A stretch of 42,359 nucleotides of DNA from JADCGM01 sp943370355 (GCA_943370355.1 CALRQP020000028.1:1-42359); one strand, 5' to 3'. Shown: positions 15,425 to 24,674, numbered from the stretch's first letter. Notes: a model not told the origin generated them from the sequence alone. Numbers and translations are program-made.

Positions 15425-16602
15425 CCATGCGGGCTCTTGCAGCGGTTCGTCTTCTCTTGCTCTGCTCGGCGCTGGCGGTTGGTGGCTGCGCCGTGCGCTT
15501 GCATGCGCCGCATCTGGCGTCGGTTCCGGCAGCCGCGCGCATTGCACCGAATGCCGAGCCGCTGTTCGTCACCCAAGCCAATGCCGCACTCAGTCGCTCT
15601 GACTTCGCTGCGGCCGCGAGCTTCGCCGAACTCGCCGTGCGCGCCGCACCGGCCGACGCCGCGCCGCGCAGCCTTCTCGCCCGGACTTATTTGGCGGGAG
15701 GGCGCTTGCGGTCTGCTGGGCAGGCCTATGACGATCTGCTCGCGCAGGACGCCGCGAATGGCAAAGCCCGGCTTGGCCGCGCCCTGGCGCGGCTGGCATC
15801 GGGCGATCGGGCAGGGGCCATCGCCGATCTCGAGTCGCTTGGCCCTAATGTCACGGCGGCAGATGCGGGACTTGCCTATGCTTTGGCCGGTGACACGTCG
15901 CGTGGTGTCGCGCTTCTGACTACGGCCGCACGATCAGCAGAGGCCAACGCGCGGATCCGGCAGAATCTCGCACTCGCGCTGGCGCTGGACGGCCAATGGG
16001 CGAAGGCGCGAGCCGTTGCGGCGCAGGATCTGGATGCGGCGACAGTCGAGCTTCGCTTGCGCGACTGGACAGCCCTCGCAGGTGCCGCCACGCCCACCTC
16101 GCGCGCGCTCGCTTTCCTGCAAGTCACGCCCCGCTCCGACGACAGCGGCCGGCCCGTCGCGCTTGCCGTGGTCGTCCCGCCAGCGGAACCCGCCGTCGCG
16201 GCTGCCGAGCCATCGACTGCTGTCCCGGCCGAGACTCCGCCCGTCGAAGTCGCGGCGGCAATCCCTGCGACTTCGCCGGCAGCAACGACGCAACCCGTCG
16301 CCTTCGCGCCGCCCGGCCGCTGGGTCGTGCAGCTCGGTGCCTATGCGACCGAGGGACTGCTCGATGCGGCCTGGGCCGATATCAGCGCGCGCAACGGCAA
16401 ACTCATCGGTGACTTCGCACCGATCCTGTCGCTCGTTTCGCTACCGGAGCGTGGGACCTTCCACCGGCTCGCCGTCGGCGGCTTCGCTGAGCGGACCGAG
16501 GCCGTCAAATTGTGCGAGTCGCTCCGCGCCCAAAAGACGCAGTGTCTGGTGCGCGATCAGGGCCAGGCTGCGCCAACGCAACTGGCCGCTGTCCACCTTT
16601 AG
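15421..16602 (+). CDS. TPR-repeat SPOR-domain lipoprotein
   Basis: The 393-aa protein begins with a lipoprotein signal (RLLLLCSALAVGGC, lipidated Cys23). TPR-like helices follow (about 50-230; NAALSRSDFAAAASFAELAV, ARTYLAGGRLRSAGQAYDDL), then an Ala/Pro-rich linker (about 250-310) and a C-terminal SPOR domain (about 315-380, beginning WVVQLGAYATEG). The layout suggests an outer-membrane-anchored protein reaching peptidoglycan. It is the third gene of the ParA operon, overlapping the RHH gene by 4 nt, and shares a TTAG stop overlap with the convergent DUF4170 gene. Confidence 0.85.
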   Translation: MTMRALAAVRLLLLCSALAVGGCAVRLHAPHLASVPAAARIAPNAEPLFVTQANAALSRSDFAAAASFAELAVRAAPADAAPRSLLARTYLAGGRLRSAGQAYDDLLAQDAANGKARLGRALARLASGDRAGAIADLESLGPNVTAADAGLAYALAGDTSRGVALLTTAARSAEANARIRQNLALALALDGQWAKARAVAAQDLDAATVELRLRDWTALAGAATPTSRALAFLQVTPRSDDSGRPVALAVVVPPAEPAVAAAEPSTAVPAETPPVEVAAAIPATSPAATTQPVAFAPPGRWVVQLGAYATEGLLDAAWADISARNGKLIGDFAPILSLVSLPERGTFHRLAVGGFAERTEAVKLCESLRAQKTQCLVRDQGQAAPTQLAAVHL

Positions 16603-16817
16603 CTCGCGCCGGGCTCCATAAGCCGGTGCAGGTGCACCACGACATATTTCATTTGCGCGTCGTCGACGGTGCGCTGCGCATTCGACCGCCATGCTTTTTC
16701 GGCGCTGGCATAGTCGGGAAAGATGCCGACCATGTCGATCTTGGACAGGTCTTCGAACTCGAGGCCGCGCGGATCGGTGACCCTGCCACCGAACACCAGG
16801 TGCATTTTCTGCGTCAT
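16599..16817 (-). CDS. DUF4170 domain protein
   Basis: This 72-aa cytoplasmic protein contains the DUF4170 pattern: HLVFGGRVTDPRGLEFEDLS, DMVGIFPDYASAEKAWR and KYVVVHLHRLM. The family is small, alphaproteobacterial and of unknown function. The start at 16817 is chosen for family length; the frame upstream is a shadow of the gamma-carbonic anhydrase gene, which ends 7 nt before it. It is probably the last gene of an mlaC-like, gamma-CA, DUF4170 operon. Confidence 0.85.
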   Translation of the reverse strand: MTQKMHLVFGGRVTDPRGLEFEDLSKIDMVGIFPDYASAEKAWRSNAQRTVDDAQMKYVVVHLHRLMEPGAS

Positions 16818-16824
16818 GCGCGGG

Positions 16825-17394
16825 CTATAGCGCCGCATACTCCTGCTGCAAACGGGCCATCGTCTCGCCGACCCAGGCTTCGAACTCGGGTCCATCCCAA
16901 GCGCGGTGGTCGCCGCGCGCATAGGCCAGCGCATTCCGGTGATAGAAATGCGCGTTCATCCGGTTGGCGATCCAGCTGTTCTGCATGCGGATGACCTTGG
17001 CCGGTGAGCCGACGACGATCGAATTTTCCGGGACGACCATGCCGTCGCGCACAAAGGCATGCTGGCCGACGATCGAGTTGTCGCCGATCACCGCGCCGCC
17101 GTAGACCGTGGCATTGATGCCGACGAGCACATTGTTGCCAATCGTGCAGCCATGCAGCGTCGCGTGATGGGTGATCGAACAATAGTCACCAACGACGACC
17201 GGGCGGCCGGGGTCGGTGTGGATCATCACGAAATCCTGGATGTTGGTGAACCGCCCGATCTCGACATGCGCCGCTTCCGAGCGGACCACCGCATTGCACC
17301 AGATCGAACTGCCTTCGCGCATCGCGACATGGCCATAGAGCTGGGCGGACGGGTGGACGAAGGCGGCGTCGTCGAGATCGAGCCGCGACGTCAC
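16825..17394 (-). CDS. Gamma-carbonic anhydrase family protein
   Basis: This 189-aa left-handed beta-helix protein has hexapeptide repeats (ATVYGGAVIGDNSIVGQHAF). Metal-ligand histidines typical of the gamma-CA/YrdA/PaaY group appear in FVMIHTDPGRP and SITHHATLHG. Members are zinc- or iron-dependent carbonic anhydrases or inactive relatives. The start is GTG at 17394, overlapping the mlaC-like stop as GTGA (4 nt), which indicates coupling; the frame upstream is an antisense or shadow extension without family similarity. Confidence 0.92.
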   Translation of the reverse strand: MTSRLDLDDAAFVHPSAQLYGHVAMREGSSIWCNAVVRSEAAHVEIGRFTNIQDFVMIHTDPGRPVVVGDYCSITHHATLHGCTIGNNVLVGINATVYGGAVIGDNSIVGQHAFVRDGMVVPENSIVVGSPAKVIRMQNSWIANRMNAHFYHRNALAYARGDHRAWDGPEFEAWVGETMARLQQEYAAL

Positions 17395-18014
17395 TTGTTG
17401 GCGGCGTCGCGCATGAATTGCAGCAGCGCGTCGAATCCGTTGCGCTGGATATAGGCCGTGAAATCCGCTTCCTGTGTCAGCGCGAGGTTCACGCCTGCGA
17501 CGGTCAAATTTTGGATATTGAACTTGCCCGTCGGCATCTTGCGGACGGTCCACACTGCCTCGATCGGCTGGCCGCCGTTCGACAAAGTGATCCGCGAATA
17601 GACATCGATATCGCCCCGCGTTCCGCGCGGTTGCGTGCGCACGATCTTCAGGTCGCTCGACGCATAGTCATAGAGCCGGTCGGCATAGGTGCCGACGACA
17701 TAGTCCGGAAACACTGCGAGATAGGCCTGCGCCTGCGCCGGCGTCAGCGACGCGCGGTGGCTGCGGATCAGCTTGGTGCCGATGGTATTCACGTCGAAGC
17801 TGGTCTTCAGCATCGTGCGGAACTTGGCGCGGACCTGCGCCTTCGATAGCGACTTGTCGCGCAGCACCGCGAACGCCTGATCGGACAGCTGGTCGATGAA
17901 CACGCCAGCTGCCTGCGTGTCGGCAGTTGCGACCCCGACGGGCGCTGCCGCGAGGGCAGGGACCGCCGGTGTCAAACAGGCAAGCGCAATCAACGAGCGA
18001 ACGAGCAGACGCAT
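17391..18014 (-). CDS. MlaC/Ttg2D family phospholipid-binding periplasmic protein
   Basis: This 207-aa protein has a signal peptide (MRLLVRSLIALACLTPAVPALA) and the Tgt2/MlaC domain: FIDQLSDQAFAVLRDKSLSK, NTIGTKLIRSHRASLTPAQ, YDYASSDLKIVRTQPRGTRG. MlaC carries phospholipids between outer-membrane MlaA and the inner-membrane MlaFEDB transporter; none of those partners is nearby. The ATG at 18014 has AGGAG six bases upstream. It heads an operon with the gamma-CA and DUF4170 genes. Confidence 0.9.
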   Translation of the reverse strand: MRLLVRSLIALACLTPAVPALAAAPVGVATADTQAAGVFIDQLSDQAFAVLRDKSLSKAQVRAKFRTMLKTSFDVNTIGTKLIRSHRASLTPAQAQAYLAVFPDYVVGTYADRLYDYASSDLKIVRTQPRGTRGDIDVYSRITLSNGGQPIEAVWTVRKMPTGKFNIQNLTVAGVNLALTQEADFTAYIQRNGFDALLQFMRDAANK

Positions 18015-18045
18015 GGACAACTCCTGAGCGGGCCGGCCGAAGCCC

Positions 18046-18411
18046 TTAGCCCGAATATTTCTTGAGGTAAGCGATCACCGCAGCGCGATCAGCTGCCGAG
18101 GGCAAACCGGGGAAGGACATCTTGGTTCCCTTAACCACGGCCTGCGGCTTGGTGAGATAGGTATCAAGCAGCTGCGGCGTCCAGACCTTGCCGAACGCCT
18201 TCATCGCTGGCGAATAGCTGAAACCCGCATAGGTGCCGGCCTTGCGGCCGACGACGCCGTGCAGCGCCGGCCCGATGCGGTTCTGCGGCGGCTTGTCCGG
18301 CGATGCATGGCAGACCATGCATTTGATGAAGACTTTGGCGCCATCGACGGCCTGCGCATGTGCGCCCGCAGCTACCAACGTTCCGACCAATGCCAAGGCA
18401 ATCTTCCGCAT
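18046..18411 (-). CDS. Class I c-type cytochrome
   Basis: This 121-aa exported cytochrome has a signal peptide (MRKIALALVGTLVAAGAHAQ), the heme-binding CMVCH at residues 31-35, and the axial Met98 in GTKMSFPGLP. The pattern RIGPALHGVVGRKAG and YSPAMKAFGKVW matches the mitochondrial-like cytochrome c2/c552 group of alphaproteobacteria, which carry electrons in the periplasm. It lies 31 nt upstream of the mlaC-like gene on the same strand and could be co-transcribed with it. Confidence 0.95.
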   Translation of the reverse strand: MRKIALALVGTLVAAGAHAQAVDGAKVFIKCMVCHASPDKPPQNRIGPALHGVVGRKAGTYAGFSYSPAMKAFGKVWTPQLLDTYLTKPQAVVKGTKMSFPGLPSAADRAAVIAYLKKYSG

Positions 18412-18498
18412 TCCGATCCCTCCGTTGCAACGCCCAAAAAGAGCGCCGATCCGTTACCGCTATCAAAGCGCCGATGACTATTGACTGAATGAAGCCGA

Positions 18499-18531
18499 CC
18501 GGCAACCCCGACGAATAGCAGGGGCCGCCGG
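18499..18531 (-). terminator. Hairpin terminator after the DUF3618 gene
   Basis: In the minus-strand RNA CCGGCGGCCCC (18531-18521) pairs over 11 bp with GGGGUUGCCGG (18509-18499) around an 11-nt loop, using two G-U pairs that would be mismatches in the opposite RNA. It sits just after the DUF3618 stop and has no strong U-tract. Confidence 0.5.
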
Positions 18532-18539
18532 CCGAATTC

Positions 18540-19367
18540 TCACGCGTTTCCGGCTGCCGGGCCGGACTTGAGCTGGTCGGCAGCGGCCTGGCTCGCGGTG
18601 CGGGCGACGGTCTTCGCCTGCTCGCCGAGATCGGCCAGCTTCGCTTTCGCGGCATCCAGGCTCAAACCACGATCCGCCAGCTCCTGCTTGCCCGCCTCGA
18701 CGGCAGCCTTCGCAGCCGCGCGCGCCCGATCAGCCAGCCGGTCACGGCCCTCGCCGAGCAGCTCATTTTCCGTCTCCGTATGCGGCAGCAGCGCTCCGAT
18801 CAGCGCGCCAGCGGCAGCACCAATAACTGCGCCGGCAAGCGGATTGGCGTCGAGGCTTTCTGCGGCACGGCGCTTCGCATCGGCAGCTGCCGCCTTGGCG
18901 CGCTCCGCCAGTTCCGCACTGCGCTCGCGTGCTGAATCCAGCGTCTCGCTGGCATAATCGCGGGCAGCCGCCGCTTTGTCGGCGAGCGTCGCCTTGGCCG
19001 CGTCGGCCGACTCGCGGGCCCGGTCGAGCCCGCGCCGCACCGCGCCGGGTTCGTCATCCTCCGCATCGTCATCGTCGCCGTACACATCTTCATAGGCGTC
19101 GCGCGACGGCTTTGCGCTGTCACGCTTGAGCAGCAGCAGTCCGAGCGACAGGCCGATCAGCGACAGCGCGACCGGATGTTCGCGCGCCAGCCGCGCGCCG
19201 CTTTCGAACAGGGCCGAGCCGCGATCCTGCAGGTCGCTCGCCGCATCGCCGATGATGCGGCGCGGGCTCAGCCGGTCCTGAATGTCGTCAACGGTGGACG
19301 CAATGCGCGCGCGGGCGCGATCGGCTTCGGTTTCGTAGGCGGCGGTTCCATTGTCATTTGCGGTCAT
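18540..19367 (-). CDS. DUF3618 membrane-anchored coiled-coil protein
   Basis: This 275-aa protein starts with the DUF3618 pattern (YETEADRARARIASTVDDIQ, about 11-30, then DRLSPRRII). It has a hydrophobic helix at about 67-82 (VALSLIGLSLGLLLL), an acidic patch, long Ala/Glu/Lys/Arg helices, and a Gly/Ala-rich segment (AGAVIGAAAGALIGALLP) resembling YqjD/ElaB glycine-zipper anchors. It is probably tied to the inner membrane. The ATG overlaps the stop of the upstream phage-holin-family gene by 4 nt. It is the last gene of a sigma-EcfG-type-driven operon. Confidence 0.85.
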   Translation of the reverse strand: MTANDNGTAAYETEADRARARIASTVDDIQDRLSPRRIIGDAASDLQDRGSALFESGARLAREHPVALSLIGLSLGLLLLKRDSAKPSRDAYEDVYGDDDDAEDDEPGAVRRGLDRARESADAAKATLADKAAAARDYASETLDSARERSAELAERAKAAAADAKRRAAESLDANPLAGAVIGAAAGALIGALLPHTETENELLGEGRDRLADRARAAAKAAVEAGKQELADRGLSLDAAKAKLADLGEQAKTVARTASQAAADQLKSGPAAGNA

Positions 19368-19801
19368 GGTTGCTGTCCTTCGAAGGCTTTCACATCGTCC
19401 TGCAACGCTTTGGCGACGCGTGAAGGGAGAAAGCCGATAGAGGTTAATTGTTTCTTGCCCGCTGCGACGAGCCCAAGCCCCGCACCGGCCGCCGCGATTG
19501 CGACGATCAGCGCGGCAAAGCCTGCGCCGACCAGCGGCGTCAGCCAAGCCACAAGGGCTCCGAGCAGCGTGAACAGTCCGCCGAGCAGCAGCAGTCCGCC
19601 GAGCATGATCATCGACAGCGGCTGCATCGCCTTGCCGATGTTCGCGGTCAGCTCGGCCTGGGCAAGCCGCAACTCGCTCCGGAACAAGGTCCCGGTGTCC
19701 TCGACGAGCCGTTTGAGCAGCTCGCCCAGCGACAGCGGCGGCGGGGCATCCGCCTTTGACGGTTTATCTCCGTCCATGCTCTTGCCCCGCCGCCCCCACA
19801 T
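19364..19801 (-). CDS. Phage holin family / YqjE-type membrane protein
   Basis: This 145-aa protein of the YqjE/DUF1469 type has an amphipathic N-terminal half (LGELLKRLVEDTGTLFRSEL, LRLAQAELTANIGKA) and two transmembrane helices (about 63-88 and 92-115). Despite the 'holin' label, these are chromosomal envelope-stress proteins in proteobacteria. The start is either 19801 or the ATG at 19777 (MDGDKPSK); neither has a strong Shine-Dalgarno. It sits between a DUF883-like and a DUF3618 gene, the same order of types as yqjD-yqjE in E. coli. Confidence 0.82.
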   Translation of the reverse strand: MWGRRGKSMDGDKPSKADAPPPLSLGELLKRLVEDTGTLFRSELRLAQAELTANIGKAMQPLSMIMLGGLLLLGGLFTLLGALVAWLTPLVGAGFAALIVAIAAAGAGLGLVAAGKKQLTSIGFLPSRVAKALQDDVKAFEGQQP

Positions 19802-19804
19802 CGA

Positions 19805-20338
19805 TCAGGCGACAGTCTTGCGGTTGCGTGGCTGGATGCCCCGATACCCGCCGGTTCCGGCTGCCGGTGCACTCGAACGCGCGAAGCGCGTCAGCACGAA
19901 GCCGATCGCGACGGCGGCACCGATCGCAACGGCTGGCGAGCGCTTCACGAAATTGCGCACGTCGCCGACCAACTCGTCGATGCTCTTGGTACGCAGCGTC
20001 TGCGAGAAGCCGTCGAGTGCGTCGGCAGCCTGATGCGCATATTCCGCAACCTTGGGCGTCGTCTGCTCGCCAAGCTTGTCGGCATTTTCATGCACGAACT
20101 GCGCGGCGCTGCCGATTGTTTCGGTGGCGCGCGTTTTGCCGCTTTCAGCAACGCTCCGGGCGCGTTCGCTGACCTGATCAGCGAGCTTCGAAGCTTCACT
20201 GCGCAGGCGGCCGAGCCGGTCGGTTTCGCCGATGTCAGCTCCGATGGCGGGCGTCGAAGGCTCTGCACCGGTGAGCGAGGGCGTGATGTCGGCAATCGTT
20301 TCGTTCGACGGGCCGTTTGGCTGGGTTGCGGCGGTCAT
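19805..20338 (-). CDS. DUF883/YqjD-like membrane-anchored helical protein
   Basis: This 177-aa protein has a disordered N-terminus, a long helical region (GRLRSEASKLADQVSERARS, then repeated Ala/Lys/Glu heptads) and a C-terminal hydrophobic anchor (SPAVAIGAAVAIGFVLTRFA, about 140-160) typical of YqjD/ElaB-type proteins that tether to the inner membrane. E. coli YqjD associates with ribosomes in stationary phase; that role here is only an analogy. The ATG at 20338 has AAAGGA five bases upstream. It heads the three-gene operon and is preceded by a perfect sigma-EcfG-type promoter. Confidence 0.8.
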   Translation of the reverse strand: MTAATQPNGPSNETIADITPSLTGAEPSTPAIGADIGETDRLGRLRSEASKLADQVSERARSVAESGKTRATETIGSAAQFVHENADKLGEQTTPKVAEYAHQAADALDGFSQTLRTKSIDELVGDVRNFVKRSPAVAIGAAVAIGFVLTRFARSSAPAAGTGGYRGIQPRNRKTVA

Positions 20339-20377
20339 GATCGTCCTTTCGGCGGGTGGGGGGAAGTGTGCCATGCA

Positions 20378-20403
20378 AACGAGACACTTGCCACCGGAGT
20401 TCC
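20378..20403 (-). promoter_or_regulatory. Sigma-EcfG-type promoter of the DUF883-YqjE-DUF3618 operon
   Basis: On the minus strand GGAAC (20403-20399) and CGTT (20381-20378) are separated by 17 nt. The first gene's ATG is 40 nt downstream at 20338, leaving room for a leader of about 30 nt and its AAAGGA Shine-Dalgarno. The rest of the 188-nt gap to eno holds the eno leader, without another clear motif. Confidence 0.75.
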
Positions 20404-20526
20404 GCGCAATTCGGTCAAAAAGGTACGCAAATCATACGATCAGGGCCGAACCGCCGCGCCGTTGCGACGAAAGAGTCGAGCCGCTAAGACCGCGCGCATC
20501 TTACGCGCCTCGTCCCGGAGAATCCA

Positions 20527-21801
<1,275 letters not shown>

Positions 21802-21831
21802 CTTTTTCGGCTCACGTGGTCGAAAATCGCT

Positions 21832-21864
21832 TGAATCCAAGACTCAACCGTGATTCATTGAGTC
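21832..21864. promoter_or_regulatory. Cluster of four GANTC (CcrM) sites at the ftsB start
   Basis: GAATC (21833-21837), GACTC (21841-21845), GATTC (21852-21856) and GAGTC (21860-21864) lie within 32 bp, ending one base before the ftsB ATG. They also form two interleaved inverted repeats: TGAATC/GATTCA, and GACTCAA (21841-21847) with TTGAGTC (21858-21864), which cannot pair at the same time. GANTC is the target of the cell-cycle methylase CcrM, and GcrA acts at promoters carrying methylated sites. The weak Shine-Dalgarno GAG is inside the last arm. Confidence 0.6.
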
Positions 21865-21865
21865 C

Positions 21866-22186
21866 ATGAACGAGCGGGTGGGGATTATCGGTCTGATGCG
21901 CGGGGCAATCGTCCCGTCGCTGTGCATTGCGCTGATCGGCTATTTCGCCTTCCATGCACTCGCCGGCAACACCGGCCTGCTCAGCTGGGGCGGCTATCGC
22001 CAGCAGAAGGCCGAACTCACGGCGCAGCAGGCGCTGCTTGCCGAGCGCAAGGCCAATCTTGAACAGAAGATTGCCTTGCTCAACCCGCACCGCGTCGATC
22101 CCGACCTGGCCGACGAGCTGGTTCGCAAGGATTTGGGCGTCGTCCGCGCCGACGAGGTTGTCGTTCAGCTGCCGAAATCCAATTGA
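21866..22186 (+). CDS. ftsB: Septum formation initiator FtsB/DivIC
   Basis: This 106-aa bitopic protein has a short cytoplasmic N-terminus, one TM helix (about 14-31), a coiled coil (about 46-76; QQKAELTAQQALLAERKANL) and a C-terminal segment with NPHRVDPDLADELVRKDLGV, the conserved end of the FtsB/DivIC family. FtsB bridges FtsL and FtsQ in the divisome. It follows eno, a conserved arrangement. Only a weak Shine-Dalgarno precedes the ATG, and the leader is packed with GANTC sites. Confidence 0.9.
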   Translation: MNERVGIIGLMRGAIVPSLCIALIGYFAFHALAGNTGLLSWGGYRQQKAELTAQQALLAERKANLEQKIALLNPHRVDPDLADELVRKDLGVVRADEVVVQLPKSN

Positions 22187-22251
22187 ACTGACAGGCTGTC
22201 GGCTCGTATAGCCGGGGACGTTCCGGTTTTCCTTGCCGAAAAGGCTCTCCC

Positions 22252-23295
22252 TTGGCCAAAGCCTCCCGCGCCGCGCCGCCGCCTGCAACGCCCAATCGCG
22301 AACGGCCCGACCAGCCCGAACGCTGGCCGGCCAAAGTCGACGAACTTCTTGAATTCTACCGGCAGATGATGCTGATCCGCCGCTTCGAGGAGAAAGCCGG
22401 CCAGCTCTACGGCATGGGGCTCATTGGCGGCTTCTGCCACCTCTACATCGGCCAGGAAGCCGTCGCGGTCGGCCTGCAGTCGGCACTCACCGGCGGCAAG
22501 GACAGCGTCATTACCGGCTACCGCGATCACGGCCATATGCTCGCCTATGGCATCGATCCCAAGGTCATCATGGCCGAACTGACCGGCCGCCATGCCGGCA
22601 TCTCCAAGGGCAAGGGCGGCTCGATGCACATGTTCTCGGTCGAACATGGCTTCTACGGCGGCCATGGCATTGTCGGCGCGCAGGTGCCGCTCGGCACCGG
22701 TCTTGGCTTCGCCCACAAATATAAGGAGGATGGCGGTCTCTGCCTGTCCTATTTCGGTGATGGCGCTGCCAATCAGGGCCAGGTCTATGAGAGCTTCAAC
22801 ATGGCGGAGCTCTGGAAGCTGCCGGTGATCTTCGTCATCGAAAATAATCAGTATGCGATGGGCACCAGCGTCAACCGCTCCTCGGCCGAGGATCAGCTGT
22901 ACCGTCGCGGTGAAAGCTTCCGCATTCCGGGCCTGCAGGTCGATGGCATGGACGTGCTCGCCGTGCGCGGCGCGGCCGAAGTCGCGACCAAATGGGTGCG
23001 CGATGGCAAGGGGCCGATCCTGCTCGAACTCAAGACCTACCGGTATCGCGGCCACTCGATGTCCGACCCGGCCAAATACCGGTCTCGCGAGGAAGTGCAG
23101 GCGATGCGCGAGAAGTCCGACCCAATCGAACATGCCAAGCGCGACTTGCTGGCGCTGGGTGTCGAGGAGGCAAAGCTCAAGGATATCGAAAAGGACATCC
23201 GCGCGGCGGTGAACGAGGCGGCGGATTTTGCCGAACAGTCGCCCGAGCCGCAGCCGTCCGAACTTTACACCGACGTTCTGGTCGGGAGCTACTGA
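22252..23295 (+). CDS. pdhA: Pyruvate dehydrogenase E1 component, alpha subunit
   Basis: The E1 alpha subunit decarboxylates pyruvate with thiamine diphosphate. The 347-aa protein has FYRQMMLIRRFEEKAGQLYG, GGSMHMFS, the ThDP/Mg motif GDGAANQGQVYESFNMAELW ending in VIENN, and the phosphorylation-loop-like RYRGHSMSDPAKYRS. The start is a TTG at 22252 (AAGG seven bases upstream); the first internal ATG would delete the conserved N-terminus. Its stop overlaps the pdhB ATG (TGATG). Confidence 0.96.
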   Translation: MAKASRAAPPPATPNRERPDQPERWPAKVDELLEFYRQMMLIRRFEEKAGQLYGMGLIGGFCHLYIGQEAVAVGLQSALTGGKDSVITGYRDHGHMLAYGIDPKVIMAELTGRHAGISKGKGGSMHMFSVEHGFYGGHGIVGAQVPLGTGLGFAHKYKEDGGLCLSYFGDGAANQGQVYESFNMAELWKLPVIFVIENNQYAMGTSVNRSSAEDQLYRRGESFRIPGLQVDGMDVLAVRGAAEVATKWVRDGKGPILLELKTYRYRGHSMSDPAKYRSREEVQAMREKSDPIEHAKRDLLALGVEEAKLKDIEKDIRAAVNEAADFAEQSPEPQPSELYTDVLVGSY

Positions 23296-24674
23296 TGCCG
23301 ATCGAAATCAAACTGCCCGCGATGTCGCCGACCATGGAGGAAGGCACCGTCGCCAAATGGCTGGTATCCGAGGGTCAGACCGTCAAGCCAGGCGATGTGC
23401 TCGCCGAGATCGAAACCGACAAGGCGACGATGGAACTTGAGGCCGACGAGGGCGGCACCGTCGAGAAAATCCATGTCGCCGCAGGGTCCGACAATGTGAA
23501 AGTCGGCACGCTGATCGCGACGATTTTGGCTGAGGGGGAGAGTGCAGGCTCGGCTGCGCCCGCTGCTGCTCCGCCAGCAGCTGCCAAAGAACAGGCTGCG
23601 CCTGTCGAGCAGCCCGTAGTAGAGGCAAAGCCAGAAGCTGCTTCGCCGATTGCGGCCACGCCAGAACCCGACCTCCCCCCCGGCACCGAAATGCACCGCC
23701 AGACCGTCCGCGAAGCGCTGCGCGACGCGATGGCCGAGGAAATGCGCTCGACGCCCGAAGTGTTTGTGATGGGCGAGGAAGTCGCCGAATATCAGGGCGC
23801 TTACAAAGTCACGCAGGGCCTGCTCGAGGAATTCGGGCCGAAACGCGTCGTCGATACGCCGATCACCGAATATGGCTTTGCCGGCCTGGGCGCGGGCGCG
23901 GCGATGGGCGGGCTCCGGCCGATCGTCGAGTTTATGACCTTCAACTTCGCCATGCAGGCGATCGACCACATCATCAATTCTGCCGCCAAAACCAATTACA
24001 TGTCGGGCGGCCAGATGCGCTGCCCGATCGTGTTCCGCGGTCCGAACGGTGCCGCGTCGCGCGTCGCGGCGCAGCACAGCCAGAATTATGGGCCCTGGTA
24101 TGCGAGCGTCCCCGGACTCATCGTCATCGCGCCCTACAGTGCCGCCGATGCCAAGGGGCTGCTCAAGTCGGCGATCCGCTCGCCCGATCCGGTGGTCTTC
24201 CTCGAAAATGAACTGCTCTACGGCCACAGCTTCGACGTGCCGGTCGGCGACGAACATGTCGTACCGATCGGCAAGGCCAAGGTGGTCCGCGCGGGCACGG
24301 ACGTGACCATCGTCGGCTATTCGATCTCGGTCGGCGTCGCGCTGGATGCGGCAACCAAGCTCGAAGCCGAGGGCATTTCCGCCGAAGTGATCGACCTGCG
24401 CACCTTGCGCCCGCTCGACCGCGCGACGGTGCTCGCGAGCCTCAAGAAGACCAACCGTCTCGTTGTCGCCGAGGAAGGCTGGCCGGTCTGCGGCATCGCT
24501 TCCGAGATCATGGCGATCTGCATGGAGGAGGGGTTCGACGACCTCGATGCGCCGGTGCTGCGGGTCACCAACATCGACGTGCCGCTACCTTATGCCGCAA
24601 ATCTTGAAAAAATTGCGCTGCTAAAGGTGGATGACGTCGTCGCTGCGGCGAAGAAGGTCTGCTACCGGAGCTGA
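23295..24674 (+). CDS. pdhB: Pyruvate dehydrogenase E1 component, beta subunit with N-terminal lipoyl domain
   Basis: This 459-aa protein joins an N-terminal biotinyl/lipoyl domain (1-80; lipoyl Lys43 in ETDKATMELEA), an Ala/Pro-rich swinging linker (about 85-130) and the E1 beta transketolase-like domain (about 135-459; TVREALRDAMAEEM, ITEYGFAGLGAGAAMGGLRP). A lipoyl domain on E1 beta instead of only on E2 is a known alphaproteobacterial feature (e.g. Zymomonas, rhizobia). Coupled to pdhA by a one-base overlap. E2 and E3 genes are not next to it. Confidence 0.97.
   Translation: MPIEIKLPAMSPTMEEGTVAKWLVSEGQTVKPGDVLAEIETDKATMELEADEGGTVEKIHVAAGSDNVKVGTLIATILAEGESAGSAAPAAAPPAAAKEQAAPVEQPVVEAKPEAASPIAATPEPDLPPGTEMHRQTVREALRDAMAEEMRSTPEVFVMGEEVAEYQGAYKVTQGLLEEFGPKRVVDTPITEYGFAGLGAGAAMGGLRPIVEFMTFNFAMQAIDHIINSAAKTNYMSGGQMRCPIVFRGPNGAASRVAAQHSQNYGPWYASVPGLIVIAPYSAADAKGLLKSAIRSPDPVVFLENELLYGHSFDVPVGDEHVVPIGKAKVVRAGTDVTIVGYSISVGVALDAATKLEAEGISAEVIDLRTLRPLDRATVLASLKKTNRLVVAEEGWPVCGIASEIMAICMEEGFDDLDAPVLRVTNIDVPLPYAANLEKIALLKVDDVVAAAKKVCYRS

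Noticed and set aside
19364..19801. Phage remnant indicated by a 'holin' family protein
   Set aside because: The YqjE-type family is chromosomal and lies in a stress operon; no other phage gene is near.
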